Of a stretch of 48,090 bases of DNA, positions 16,143 through 25,203 are shown one piece after another (position 1 is the stretch's first letter; each line of letters starts with the position of its first letter). Source of the DNA: Deltaproteobacteria bacterium (GTDB taxonomy: Bacteria > Desulfobacterota > DSM-4660 > Desulfatiglandales > HGW-15); the NCBI GenBank assembly GCA_019308745.1, contig JAFDHO010000007.1, positions 1 to 48,090 of the forward strand, given 5' to 3'. Both the position numbers and the translations under genes were made by a program. The notes beneath the pieces were generated by a model. The model was not told the origin of the DNA, did not search any database, and saw only the letters and a list, made by a program, of their open reading frames with translations.

Positions 16143-18128
16143 TCATCCGCCGCCGTATTCGACCACCAGTTCGTCCTTCCATGGGTCCGCCCTCTTTATG
16201 ACCGCGTAGATCCTTTGACCGCTCGAGAGGTCCTGACCTCTTTCACGCTTCATCTCGACGACAATAAGAAAATCCTTCAATATGATCCTGTACTTACTCT
16301 TCAAAACGTCCAGGACGAAGGCCTCGTATCTCTCGCCCACGTGACCCATAAGATACTTATAGATCCAGTATCGGGTGCGGTTCCTCTTGATCCTGGCCAG
16401 CTCTCTCAAGAGAGGCTCCACCCTCACCCTCATCTCTTCAAGCTTCTCCTTGTTGTACAGGGGTGCTGCGGTCAACAGCAGGTTCTTCAATTGTCTCTGA
16501 ATGACAATGTCAAGATAGCGCCTTATGGGAGAGCTGGCATTTGTGTAGACATCGAGGCCCAGCCCTGCATGGGGCTTGGGCTCCGTGTCAATGAGCAACG
16601 GGCGCAGCTTGCGGCGCTGCTGGAATACGTAGACGATGTAGTCCACGCCGTCCTTCGGCAGCCTCTCGGTCGGTTCCTCTTGGGCCCTGTACAGGATCGG
16701 AACACCCTTTTCCTTGCAAAACCGTGCCACCAGCCAGTTGTAGAGGATCATGAACTCCGCGACCATCATCCGTGACGGGGTCTCCTGGGATACAAGCTCT
16801 ATGGAGACGGAGGAATCCGGGCCCACCCTTACGGAAACCTCGGGCAGAGAAAGGTTGAGGGCCCCCTGTTTGATCCTCTGCTCTCGGAAGAGCTGACTCA
16901 AGCGCACCATTTCCTCCAGGAGCTCGTCCCGGGCATAGATTTCATTGACCTGCCCGTAGGTCAACTGTTCCTTGACCCTGACAATGCTGGGGACAAATCG
17001 GTACTCGAGGATGGTTCCCTCCCTGTCCAGCCTGCAAAGAAGGGAGATGGCGGGACGATCAAGGTCCCTTATCAGGCTCAATTTGTCGTGGGAGAGGCCG
17101 GGCGGAATCATGGGTATCTGCTGGCGTGGGAGATACAGGGAAGATGCCCTCTGGGAGGCCTCCTTGGAAAGGATATTGTCCTCGGAAATCACGGCCGCGA
17201 CATCTGCAATATGCACACCCAGCAGGATCTGGTCACCATCCCTCTCCAGGCTGAGGGCATCATCGAAATCCATGGTGTCAGGGCCGTCTACTGTTATCGT
17301 ATGTAGGGAGCGCAAGTCCTCTCTCCCAATTTCATCCATCCCGACCCCGGAGAGTTTCTCTGCCTCAAGGAACTCCCTTTCGGTGAAAGCGGTGGGGATC
17401 TTCAGTCGCAGGAGATCCAGGTTTTCATCCTCTTCCCACACCCCGATCTTGACAAGAAAACCCCTGATCTCATCCATGTCATGGATACCTGACCTCGCCA
17501 AGAGATCTTTTCCGAAGACATAGCCGGGGGCATCTTCTTTGTGGAGCGCCAGATCGACCAACAGAGAAATGATCTCCTCCCTGCAGGGATGATCCGGTTC
17601 GCCTTTTCCCTGGAGGATTCCCTTGATCCATTGGCTTCCCTGCTTCAGTTTCTGCTCCCTTACGGCCTCCTCTTCCCTCTCTCTTATTATCTGTTCGACC
17701 TTTTCCTCGGAGTGGGGGGAAAAACGGCCATCTTTCATCTTGAAGCGGAGTTTGTCATAGAACAGGGCCCTCACAAGGGCAGAGACATGATCATCGGTAA
17801 TCTCTTCTCCGAAGCAGAGTTGTGCCAGATACTTGGGATCAAAGGCCTCCTCTTCTTCCCTTACCAACTCCCATAATTCCTCAACGTCAATCCTTTGTAG
17901 GAGACCTTTCCTTGATTCTTCTCTTTCCTTCAACGTCCTCAAGAGTTCCACTCTGGACTTCTCAACGTTCACGTAAGAGGTGGAGACGAGCAAGGCCCGT
18001 TTTGCCGAGAGATTCACCTCCCTGTTCTGAAGGGTCAGGAGGTGGAGCCTGTTGCCCTTGTCCTGGAGACAGAGGGCACAGATGATATTCCCTTGCTCGA
18101 TATATTCTATGATCCTTCCCTCGTTCAT
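16143..18128 (-). CDS. RNB-domain (RNase II/R family) exoribonuclease
   Basis: 661 residues. The RNB catalytic centre is clear: TVDGPDTMDFDDALSL (metal-binding Asp cluster) near residue 296 and ASPIRRYLDIVIQRQL near residue 539, the hallmark of 3'-to-5' exoribonucleases. The N-terminal part is not an obvious cold-shock pair, and the C-terminus holds a short S1-like segment (YEAFVLDVLKSKYRIIL), so it is shorter than typical RNase R. ATG 18128 was taken as the start because GGGGTG precedes it and 16 upstream codons look non-coding. It stands alone, convergent with the Csd4-like gene. Confidence 0.9.
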   Translation of the reverse strand: MNEGRIIEYIEQGNIICALCLQDKGNRLHLLTLQNREVNLSAKRALLVSTSYVNVEKSRVELLRTLKEREESRKGLLQRIDVEELWELVREEEEAFDPKYLAQLCFGEEITDDHVSALVRALFYDKLRFKMKDGRFSPHSEEKVEQIIREREEEAVREQKLKQGSQWIKGILQGKGEPDHPCREEIISLLVDLALHKEDAPGYVFGKDLLARSGIHDMDEIRGFLVKIGVWEEDENLDLLRLKIPTAFTEREFLEAEKLSGVGMDEIGREDLRSLHTITVDGPDTMDFDDALSLERDGDQILLGVHIADVAAVISEDNILSKEASQRASSLYLPRQQIPMIPPGLSHDKLSLIRDLDRPAISLLCRLDREGTILEYRFVPSIVRVKEQLTYGQVNEIYARDELLEEMVRLSQLFREQRIKQGALNLSLPEVSVRVGPDSSVSIELVSQETPSRMMVAEFMILYNWLVARFCKEKGVPILYRAQEEPTERLPKDGVDYIVYVFQQRRKLRPLLIDTEPKPHAGLGLDVYTNASSPIRRYLDIVIQRQLKNLLLTAAPLYNKEKLEEMRVRVEPLLRELARIKRNRTRYWIYKYLMGHVGERYEAFVLDVLKSKYRIILKDFLIVVEMKRERGQDLSSGQRIYAVIKRADPWKDELVVEYGGG

Positions 18129-18340
18129 GTCACCCCAACACCGTTCCCTAGACCTATCCGGAGAATATATACCCAAAAACTAAAGGTAGGTCTCCCATTG
18201 AGCCCTACCTGAACAGCCCTGTTAGTATCAATTGTGAAAGGGGATGTCAACCGGGCACCCGACTCCTGGCTTGACAGGGGAGATCCCTTTTCTTACCATT
18301 AGCTGAACGCCTCCCGCTCCTATGAAAGGAAGAATCAAGG

Positions 18341-18796
18341 ATGAATGCCAGAAGATCAGCCAGCATCTTCTTTCTTGTATTTGGGGTTGCTGCCCTTTTT
18401 TGGCTGCCTTATGGGGGCCCTTTCTCATATCACGCCCGGGCCATTGCTTCAGAAGATACTCCGGCGACTCAAGCCGGCGACTCAGCCCCGAAAAGATCAG
18501 GCCCCAATTTCGCTGCGGCGATTGCCTCATTTTACAGGGATCATATCTCCCCGGTAGACGGCAGCTCATGTCCCAGCTATCCGTCCTGCTCCTCTTATAG
18601 CATCGAGGCCTTTAAGAAACACGGATTTTTTGTGGGTTGGATGATGACCGTGGATCGCCTGATTCACGAAGGCAAAGACGAGCAGAAAGTCTCCTCTGTA
18701 GTTTATCAGGGGGGGAAATGGAGAATCTATGACCCTGTGGAAAACAACGACTTTTGGTGGTACCCTGGAGATGACAAACATCAGGATAATCGGTGA
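18341..18796 (+). CDS. YidD-like protein with an added signal sequence
   Basis: 151 residues. The central part matches the YidD family (membrane protein insertion efficiency factor): FYRDHISPVDGSSCPSYPSC, then SSYSIEAFKKHGFFVGWMM. The typical C-terminal RCNP motif is absent, replaced by a tail ending FWWYPGDDKHQDNR. Unlike ordinary YidD, which is a short cytoplasmic membrane-associated protein, this one has an N-terminal hydrophobic stretch (ASIFFLVFGVAALFWLPYG) that looks like a signal peptide or anchor. It is not beside yidC or rnpA. A periplasmic variant of unknown role is likely. Confidence 0.75.
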   Translation: MNARRSASIFFLVFGVAALFWLPYGGPFSYHARAIASEDTPATQAGDSAPKRSGPNFAAAIASFYRDHISPVDGSSCPSYPSCSSYSIEAFKKHGFFVGWMMTVDRLIHEGKDEQKVSSVVYQGGKWRIYDPVENNDFWWYPGDDKHQDNR

Positions 18797-18836
18797 GCCT
18801 ATCCCTCAATCTAGGCCTTTTGCGTAATTGCTCTTG

Positions 18837-19613
18837 TCAATAAAGGAGTGACCTGCTCCTTCTCTCCTGAAGGCCCAAAACATTCAAGAAGATATCGGCA
18901 ATGAGGAATGTGCCTTCAAATCTCTTTGTGCTCGTCTGTAATATATATTGATTGGGGCACTTGAGGACCCCATCATTGGGCAAGAAGCTCAATTGTTCGG
19001 TTTCCAGGGCTCTCTCCCCTGATCTCGCCCTGACATTGCCCTTAAAGAGAATGTCCCTGCTTTTCAAGCGGATGCTGGCCGACCCTGCTGAGATCCACGT
19101 GACCATTTTTCTGTCCACATGAAGTTTGATTGTAACAGGCTCCATAACAAAGGAATACACTCCTCGTATGGGAACTGGAGGCAGGGCATCCCTGTGGAAG
19201 ACATTTCCGAATGATGGACTTTTGGATACAGAAGGTGCTGACGGAGAAGATTTTATCCCTGGCTCTTTTCTTGTTTCCTTTCGTTCCGGTGTACTCGAGG
19301 CCCCATATATGTCCACTTCGGCATTCCTTATCCTTGCCACACTCATCATCCCAAGCCGAAAAAAGCCGACCTTCTTTTTCTCAATCACGAACGTGTCACC
19401 CTTGATGCGGAGGACTTTCTCTCCCTTGTAATGGCCGTCGAAGCGAAAGCCCCGAATTTTCATTCGAGGTTCCGGTTTTCCGGAGAGAGGAGGCATGGGG
19501 ACCGCCTCTCGTCCCCTTGATAGACGATGCTGGTAGGAAAGGAATGCCGTGAGCACAACGACAAAAGCCACGGACATCCAGAACAAGGCCTTATGACGTT
19601 TCCACGCCTGCAT
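18837..19613 (-). CDS. LptC-like LPS-export periplasmic protein
   Basis: 258 residues: an N-terminal membrane anchor (ALFWMSVAFVVVLTAFLSY), a Pro-rich linker, then a beta-rich domain with successive strands of the LptC/OstA type (RMKIRGFRFDGHYKGEKVL, KGDTFVIEKKKVGFF, and IRLKSRDILFKGNVRARSG near the C-terminus). LptC links the LptBFG transporter to LptA in LPS transport. ATG 19613 fits the anchor; the longer frame to 19811 runs into the neighbouring broken beta-helix gene and looks non-coding. No other lpt gene is nearby, so lptC identity is tentative. Confidence 0.72.
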   Translation of the reverse strand: MQAWKRHKALFWMSVAFVVVLTAFLSYQHRLSRGREAVPMPPLSGKPEPRMKIRGFRFDGHYKGEKVLRIKGDTFVIEKKKVGFFRLGMMSVARIRNAEVDIYGASSTPERKETRKEPGIKSSPSAPSVSKSPSFGNVFHRDALPPVPIRGVYSFVMEPVTIKLHVDRKMVTWISAGSASIRLKSRDILFKGNVRARSGERALETEQLSFLPNDGVLKCPNQYILQTSTKRFEGTFLIADIFLNVLGLQERRSRSLLY

Positions 19614-19686
19614 GGAAAAATCATAAACTCGGTTGAGCGACAATGCAAGCCGCAAAAGAACGCACGCGGCCAGACCGCTTTTGAGA

Positions 19687-20764
19687 CTACGACGCTCCGC
19701 TGGAAATGTCGATACCCGCGGTCCCGTTCCCAAGCTCCTCGCCTTTCCTGTTCGTGCCGATAAGGTTGCCCTGGATTTTGTTGTCGGTGCTTTCAGCCCC
19801 TGTGATGGCAATGCCGTTACGAGTATTGTTGGTAATAATGTTGCCGCTCATATGTTCGACCTGATTCCGGATCTATTATGTTGACCATTGGCGTGCGCCC
19901 GATGTCGGTATCTCGAACTATATTGTTGCTGGTATCCACTCCCTCAATCAGAACGCCGTTCAATGCATCGTTGGAAAGATTGTTTCGAACGATGGAATAA
20001 CCACCAATCATGTTCCAAGGGGCCCCGCTGGCGATATGAACGCTGTTCCCACTGTTGGGCATGGCGGTGGGTTCTGCCGCATCCTTAAAGAAATAGATAA
20101 ACCCTGTCCAGACCCCGCTGCAGCGGTTAAAGGTGGTTTCAGGGCCTTCAATGAAAACCCCATCCCCCTGGTTTCCAGCGACATTCATCAATTCGATGGT
20201 ATTGCGGCTGGCACCGTTGCTGATGTGGACACCGTGTCGGTTTGGGTTGTTCCCGGCACCATTTTCGTAGACAAGTGAAGGCAAAACGGGATTCGTTAGA
20301 AAAGGCGCGCTCTTGTAATGCTTGCCGATCACATTGTTTTCGGTCCCAGGGCCGTCCAGTCGAATACCTCCTTTGGCATTTTGGTATACTTGTCTCGGTC
20401 CCAAGAGGTTTGAATTGGCGCCGTTCTCGATCAGAATCCCGTATCCGCCAACTGCCATGGTGCCGCCGGACAAACGGGCCTGGACAGTAATGAAATCTCT
20501 GAACAGGGGCCCTCCTGGGGTCGGATTTCCGTCACTATCGTAGAAATTCCCAAAGTCCTCCTCACGCTGCTGGGGACAACCGCAATAACCCGGTTCTCCG
20601 GAAGAAACGCTCTCACACGGAAGATGACGTTCCACAGGGCGGCCCAAATCGCCACTTGCCAGGAGCATGGCCTCATAAAGGCTGATCTCTCCGTCGGCCG
20701 AGTTCGTCATACTCAATTGAGTAACGGAATCATTGTAGACGACCTCTGTGTCGTTCATAATCAT
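19687..20764 (-). pseudogene. Broken parallel beta-helix (CSLREA-type) surface protein
   Basis: A 315-codon frame (19817-20764) encodes beta-helix rungs of the kind GVHISNGASRNTIE, GVFIEGPETTFNRC and GVLIEGVDTSNNIV. The N-terminal ADGEISLYEAMLLASGDL resembles a degenerate CSLREA motif (normally ISLREA). At about 19862 the frame is lost; the next frame continues the same rung pattern (MSGNIITNNTRNGIAI, NKIQGNLIGT) to a stop at 19687-19689. A single-base indel therefore broke the gene. No signal peptide is present, and the first codons (MNDTEVVYND) are encoded by a REP-like repeat unit, so the true 5' end is lost too. Confidence 0.7.
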
Positions 20765-20788
20765 TGTAGACGACGTCCCTGTCGTTGG
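20735..20788 (+). repeat. Two stray GTAG-hairpin (REP-like) units
   Basis: Two units, at 20735-20757 and 20766-20788, begin GTAGACGAC and close with GTCGT around loops CTCTGT and GTCCCT. Both are preceded by CATT, as in the minus-oriented units of the right part of the window, but with a shortened stem. The first overlaps the 5' end of the broken beta-helix frame. Confidence 0.75.
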
Positions 20789-20872
20789 ATGACTTCTTTC
20801 TCGCTTGTTTACATCATGAAATGTACGAATAATTTCATTGACTTATCCCATGATCTCTATTAAATTAATTCT

Positions 20873-23188
20873 ATGATCCAATCAGAGAAGAAAGAAAAGG
20901 TGTCCTCCCTCAGAGAGGCAGGTTTCTCACTCGCTTTCCTGTTGCTCATCGTGGCCTCTCCCATTGTTCTCGCGGAGACGGCTCCCTTGGCGGGAGATGC
21001 CCGGATTGAGATCAAAAATGGCCTTGTGTCTCTGGACGTCAGGGAGGCCGAACTCCCTGCCCTGCTCACCGAAATTGCCCGAAAGGCCCATGTTGAGATC
21101 ACCATTGATAGGGGTGTTGAAGGCACGGTCACTGTCAAATTTGAGCGCAAACCCCTCGAAGAAGCCATCAAGAAACTTTGCGAGAGCACTGCGCTGGTCT
21201 TTGAATATGACCCCCACAAAAATGCATACAGGATAATCCGCGCCGGGGCATTTCCTCAGATGAAAGGGGCCATGGAGGACCCCGCACAATCCCGGGCACT
21301 GGATGGGGGCCCCGGCCGGGAGAGTGGCCGGATTGCCAATGGACAAGAGAAACTCACCGCGAATAACGCCGAGGAAATTTACGACCGTAAGGGCAGGTTG
21401 CTCTACAAACCCGGTGAGCTCCTGGTCCGTTTCAAGGAGGAGGTGCCGAGGGAGCAGATTGCAGGTCTCCACAGTTCCATGGGAAGCGAAGTCATAGGGG
21501 AAATACCCCGCCTGAGGCTCCAGAGAGTGAAGTTGAAAAAGGGCCTTTCCGAAAAGGAGGCCATTCAACGGTACATGGCCTCCGGCCTGGTTGAAATCGC
21601 CGAGAGGCATGCCCTCAGATACCCTCATATCACGCCCGACGATCCCTCCTTTCCCCAGCAGTGGGGGCTCACAAAAATCAGGGCGGCCCGTGCCTGGGAC
21701 ATAACCAGGGGAGCGCCCACCGTCATTATAGCCGTCATCGATACGGGGGTAGATTACCTTCACCCTGACCTGGAAAAGAACATCTGGCTCAACCAGCAAG
21801 AGCTCAATGGCTCACCCGGAGTGGATGACGACCGGAATGACTTCATTGACGATATCAACGGCTGGGACTTCTCAGGGGCCGACGAAAACGACCCCTCCGA
21901 TGAGGACAACGACCCCATGGACGTCAATGGCCACGGCACCCATGTAGCCGGCGTTATTGGAGCAAGGGGGAACAATGGCATCGGTATCGCCGGGACCGCA
22001 TGGGATGTCAGGATGATGCCCCTCAAGGTCCAGGCGGACAACGGTGAATACATGGAGAGCTGGGCGATCATGGAAGCCCTTCAGTATGCCCTGGACAAGG
22101 GGGCCCGCATCATCAACTGCAGTTTCGGGGGCGAGGCCTTTGAGCAGAGCGAATACGAGGCTTTCCGCGCTGTCAGGGACGCAGGGATCCTGGTCGCCTC
22201 CGCTGCCGGAAATGACGGGGTCGATACCGACGCGAACCCCAACTACCCCTCAAGTTACGACCTGGACAATATCATCTCCGTTGCCGCAAGCGATTTCGAG
22301 GACAATCTCGCCTCTTTTTCCAACTACGGAAAGACAAGCGTGGACCTCCTGGCACCGGGGGTTGACATCGAATCCACCCGCCCAGGAGGCAGTTATACTG
22401 AGGCATCCGTCCTAAGCAATGGGCAGACTTACCCGGCCGAGGCACTGGCCTATTCCGGGACCACTGATGAAAAGGGCATTTCCGCCCCTGCCGTGGACTG
22501 TGGCAGGGGCCTTGAGGGCTCTTTTCCTGCGGCCAACACCGGGAATTACATCGCACTGATAGAGAGGGGAGAGATCACATTTGCTGCCAAGGTTTCCAAT
22601 GCACAGGCAGCCGGAGCCGTCGGAGCCATTATCTACAACAACGAGCCCGGGATCTTCCTGGGCACCCTCGGCGGGCCCGGGGAATGGATCCCGGCCGTTT
22701 CCATATCCCAGGCAGACGGAGAAGATCTCAAGTCCCTTGGTCTACCTATTATGGTAACCCTGGTAAACAAACAGGCAAAGGACCCGTCCTCCTTTGACAC
22801 CAGCAGCGGGACGTCCATCGCAGCTCCCTTTGTGACTGGTATTGCGGGGCTCATCCTTTCCAAGTATCCGGACCTCGGTTACCAGGAGGTCAAATCTGCA
22901 ATCCTCAACTCCGTTGACAGGATCCCGGGCCTGGAGGGCAAAGTGCTCACGGCCGGAAGGGCCAACGCCCTCTGGGCCCTCTGCATCGTTGACCCGCTGA
23001 AGGGAGACCTTTCCTGCAACGGTGAGTTGGAGCTCGAAGATGCCATCCTCGCCCTCCAGGCGGCCTCCGGCCTGGGCCCCGATCTATGCCCTTCCTGCAT
23101 CCCAAGAGGAATAGACATAAATGGAGATGAAAAGGCAGGCATTGAAGAAGCTGTCTACGCCCTCCAAATGGTGGGGAACTTGAGATAG
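20873..23188 (+). CDS. Secreted subtilisin-like serine protease with STN-like N-terminus, PA insert and dockerin-like tail
   Basis: 771 residues. A signal peptide (FSLAFLLLIVASPIVLA) is followed by an STN-like secretin/TonB short domain (about 40-125), a propeptide-like domain (YKPGELLVRFKEEVPREQ) and an S8 catalytic domain. The triad is Asp290 (VIDTGVDYLHPDL), His354 (GHGTHVAG) and Ser648 (SGTSIAAP). A PA-type domain (about 500-620) is inserted between His and Ser. The C-terminal 60 residues hold two EF-hand-like segments (GDLSCNGELELEDAILALQ; DINGDEKAGIEEAVYALQMV) like the tail of the C13-like protease near 34.5 kb. Asp-rich loops before the His suggest calcium binding. An STN domain on a subtilase is unusual. 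No strong ribosome site is seen before ATG 20873. Confidence 0.93.
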   Translation: MIQSEKKEKVSSLREAGFSLAFLLLIVASPIVLAETAPLAGDARIEIKNGLVSLDVREAELPALLTEIARKAHVEITIDRGVEGTVTVKFERKPLEEAIKKLCESTALVFEYDPHKNAYRIIRAGAFPQMKGAMEDPAQSRALDGGPGRESGRIANGQEKLTANNAEEIYDRKGRLLYKPGELLVRFKEEVPREQIAGLHSSMGSEVIGEIPRLRLQRVKLKKGLSEKEAIQRYMASGLVEIAERHALRYPHITPDDPSFPQQWGLTKIRAARAWDITRGAPTVIIAVIDTGVDYLHPDLEKNIWLNQQELNGSPGVDDDRNDFIDDINGWDFSGADENDPSDEDNDPMDVNGHGTHVAGVIGARGNNGIGIAGTAWDVRMMPLKVQADNGEYMESWAIMEALQYALDKGARIINCSFGGEAFEQSEYEAFRAVRDAGILVASAAGNDGVDTDANPNYPSSYDLDNIISVAASDFEDNLASFSNYGKTSVDLLAPGVDIESTRPGGSYTEASVLSNGQTYPAEALAYSGTTDEKGISAPAVDCGRGLEGSFPAANTGNYIALIERGEITFAAKVSNAQAAGAVGAIIYNNEPGIFLGTLGGPGEWIPAVSISQADGEDLKSLGLPIMVTLVNKQAKDPSSFDTSSGTSIAAPFVTGIAGLILSKYPDLGYQEVKSAILNSVDRIPGLEGKVLTAGRANALWALCIVDPLKGDLSCNGELELEDAILALQAASGLGPDLCPSCIPRGIDINGDEKAGIEEAVYALQMVGNLR

Positions 23189-23574
23189 GATGCCCTGGCC
23201 AGGCAATTTTGAGGAGGCATGAGACATTTTCCATAACATCCATTTTTGTTTAGCTTGGCACATTTTTCTATATTACTTTATCTTTAACCAAAGTAAGCAA
23301 GGCTTCTTGAAGTCATCAAAAATGATATAGACAAAGAAACTTTGTTGCATTATTCTGTCTGTTGCCATATAAGATGAATTGAATATTTCCTGACGCATCT
23401 GTGATATTGCGGTGCTTAATTCGTCCATTGTGTGCGAATTTTGCCTGGCCTTGGTTGAGGAGCGGCTCATCCTCGTTTCCCCAGGGAGAATCGTTCTCGG
23501 CCCGGACTATTGTTGTGCGAGCTGCTGCTTTGGTGCCTTCTTCTAACCTTTTGACTTAAGAAAATGAGCTGAAG
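23189..23574. other. Intergenic region without a recognisable gene
   Basis: 386 bp between the subtilase and the TPR-barrel gene. It is AT-richer than its surroundings in the middle. A 65-codon minus-strand frame (23273-23470, starting MSRSSTKARQ) could be the N-terminal remnant of a transposase or unrelated noise; I cannot support either. A promoter for the downstream genes probably lies here. Confidence 0.35.
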
Positions 23575-25083
23575 ATGCGTGTACTGACGGCAACTGGGGT
23601 TATCCTGATGCTTCTCCTCCTTGTTTACCGCCCTGTTGCACTTGGTGGCACTTCCTACCTCCAGGAGGGAATCAGGCAATACAAAGAGGAAAACTATGAA
23701 GAGGCCGTGGAACTCCTCGTTAAGGCGCGAATGCAGGAGCCCCGATCCTCTGCGGCAGCCTTTTTCTTGGGCCTGGCCTACAAACAGATCATAGACTACC
23801 CAAGGGCCTTAAAAAACTTGGAGGACGCTGTCACCCTTCGCCCCAGGATCAAGGAGGCGGTCGTAGAGCTTGTAGACGTGGCCATTCTGTTGAACGAGCT
23901 GGAGGTGGCAAGGCAATGGATCCAGGTGGCAGAAACAGAAGGAATCTACCCAGCCAAGATGGCCTTCCTCAGGGGTCTTGTACTCAAGAAAGAGGGCAAG
24001 AATCAAGACGCCATTGACTCCTTTCAACGGTCCATGATCCTGGACCCAGCTCTTTCCCAGGCAGCGGAATTCCAGATCGCCCTGTGCTATGTGGCAGAAA
24101 GGAAGCTCGAAAAGGCAAAGGAACGTTTCCAGGCAGCCGTGCAGCGGGACCCCAAGACAGGCCTTGCGGACTATGCCCGCCGTTACCGGGATCTTGTCCA
24201 AGAGAGGATATTCCTTGAAAGGCCCGTAAGGATGACCTTGGGCCTGTTCGGCCAGTACGACACGAACATGCTCCTGCAACCCCTTGACGCATCTCTGGTC
24301 TCTGAACCCACGGATCAGCAGTCTTCCTTGGCAACTACCACGTTCCGGATCGACTATGTGCCTCTTCTCGAGAGTCCCTGGCTCTTCAACGCCCAGTATG
24401 CTTACTATGGCAAGTTCCACAGGAAGAACTCCACTTCCCATGATACAGTCAGCAACGGTCTTTATCTGGCACCGGGATATAATTTCGGCAGGTACGCCCT
24501 GAACCTGGCCGTAAACTACAACCATTCCCTTGTGCGTCGGCCCAGCTACAAAAAGTACCTGCAATATCTAAGCATTGGCCCCCTATTTCGTGTTCTCTTG
24601 AGCCACAACAGCGTCCTGGAATTATTTTCAGGTTATGTCTTTCAGGAGTATCATGAGCCCCCACTCATGGAAGCGGAAGACAGAGACTCAGATGGTCTGT
24701 CTGTCTATGCAAGCTGGATCTGGTCCTTCATGAAAGGAGCCCTTTTCAACCTGAGGTATGAGTATACAGAAGACCGAACCGACGGGATAAACTGGGAAAA
24801 TGAAGGTCATAGGTTCTCTGCTAACTTGATGGTCCCCTTGATTCCCACACTCCAATTCCAGGCAAGCGGAGAGGCCTATATCCAGGACTACAGGCACACC
24901 CACACCGTATTCGGTGTGACCCGAAAAGACAAAATGTATCGAGGCTCCCTCGGTATTACATGGGATTTCCGGAAGAACACGAGCCTCGTGGTGCAATTCT
25001 CTCCATCCCGTTCCGACTCTAACATCGGCATCTATGACTACGAGCGAGAAGTGTACGCGGCAGGTATAGAATACAGATTTTGA
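23575..25083 (+). CDS. TPR protein with C-terminal outer-membrane beta-barrel
   Basis: 502 residues. A signal peptide (ATGVILMLLLLVYRPVAL) leads into about five TPR motifs (for example LQEGIRQYKEENYEEAVELL, FFLGLAYKQIIDYPRAL; residues 28-210). The second half alternates polar and aromatic residues in strand-like blocks and ends in Tyr-Arg-Phe, the terminal Phe signature of BamA-inserted barrels. The layout resembles outer-membrane exporters with periplasmic TPRs. Directly followed by the giant FecR-domain protein, it could be its surface-delivery partner; this is inference from order and fold. Confidence 0.78.
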   Translation: MRVLTATGVILMLLLLVYRPVALGGTSYLQEGIRQYKEENYEEAVELLVKARMQEPRSSAAAFFLGLAYKQIIDYPRALKNLEDAVTLRPRIKEAVVELVDVAILLNELEVARQWIQVAETEGIYPAKMAFLRGLVLKKEGKNQDAIDSFQRSMILDPALSQAAEFQIALCYVAERKLEKAKERFQAAVQRDPKTGLADYARRYRDLVQERIFLERPVRMTLGLFGQYDTNMLLQPLDASLVSEPTDQQSSLATTTFRIDYVPLLESPWLFNAQYAYYGKFHRKNSTSHDTVSNGLYLAPGYNFGRYALNLAVNYNHSLVRRPSYKKYLQYLSIGPLFRVLLSHNSVLELFSGYVFQEYHEPPLMEAEDRDSDGLSVYASWIWSFMKGALFNLRYEYTEDRTDGINWENEGHRFSANLMVPLIPTLQFQASGEAYIQDYRHTHTVFGVTRKDKMYRGSLGITWDFRKNTSLVVQFSPSRSDSNIGIYDYEREVYAAGIEYRF

Positions 25084-25203
25084 ATCCTGGAAGGTTTCCA
25101 AATGAATTTAGGCGGTAAGGTGCTGTATGGATCTGCCTGCAGCAATACATGGTCTCAACCCTAGTTTCTGCCTCGTTTCCGTGGGGCGTTGTGGGGGGTG
25201 AAC

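Noticed and set aside
23273..23470. 65-codon minus-strand frame as a transposase remnant
   Set aside because: No transposase motif or terminal inverted repeats could be identified; only noted in the intergenic entry.
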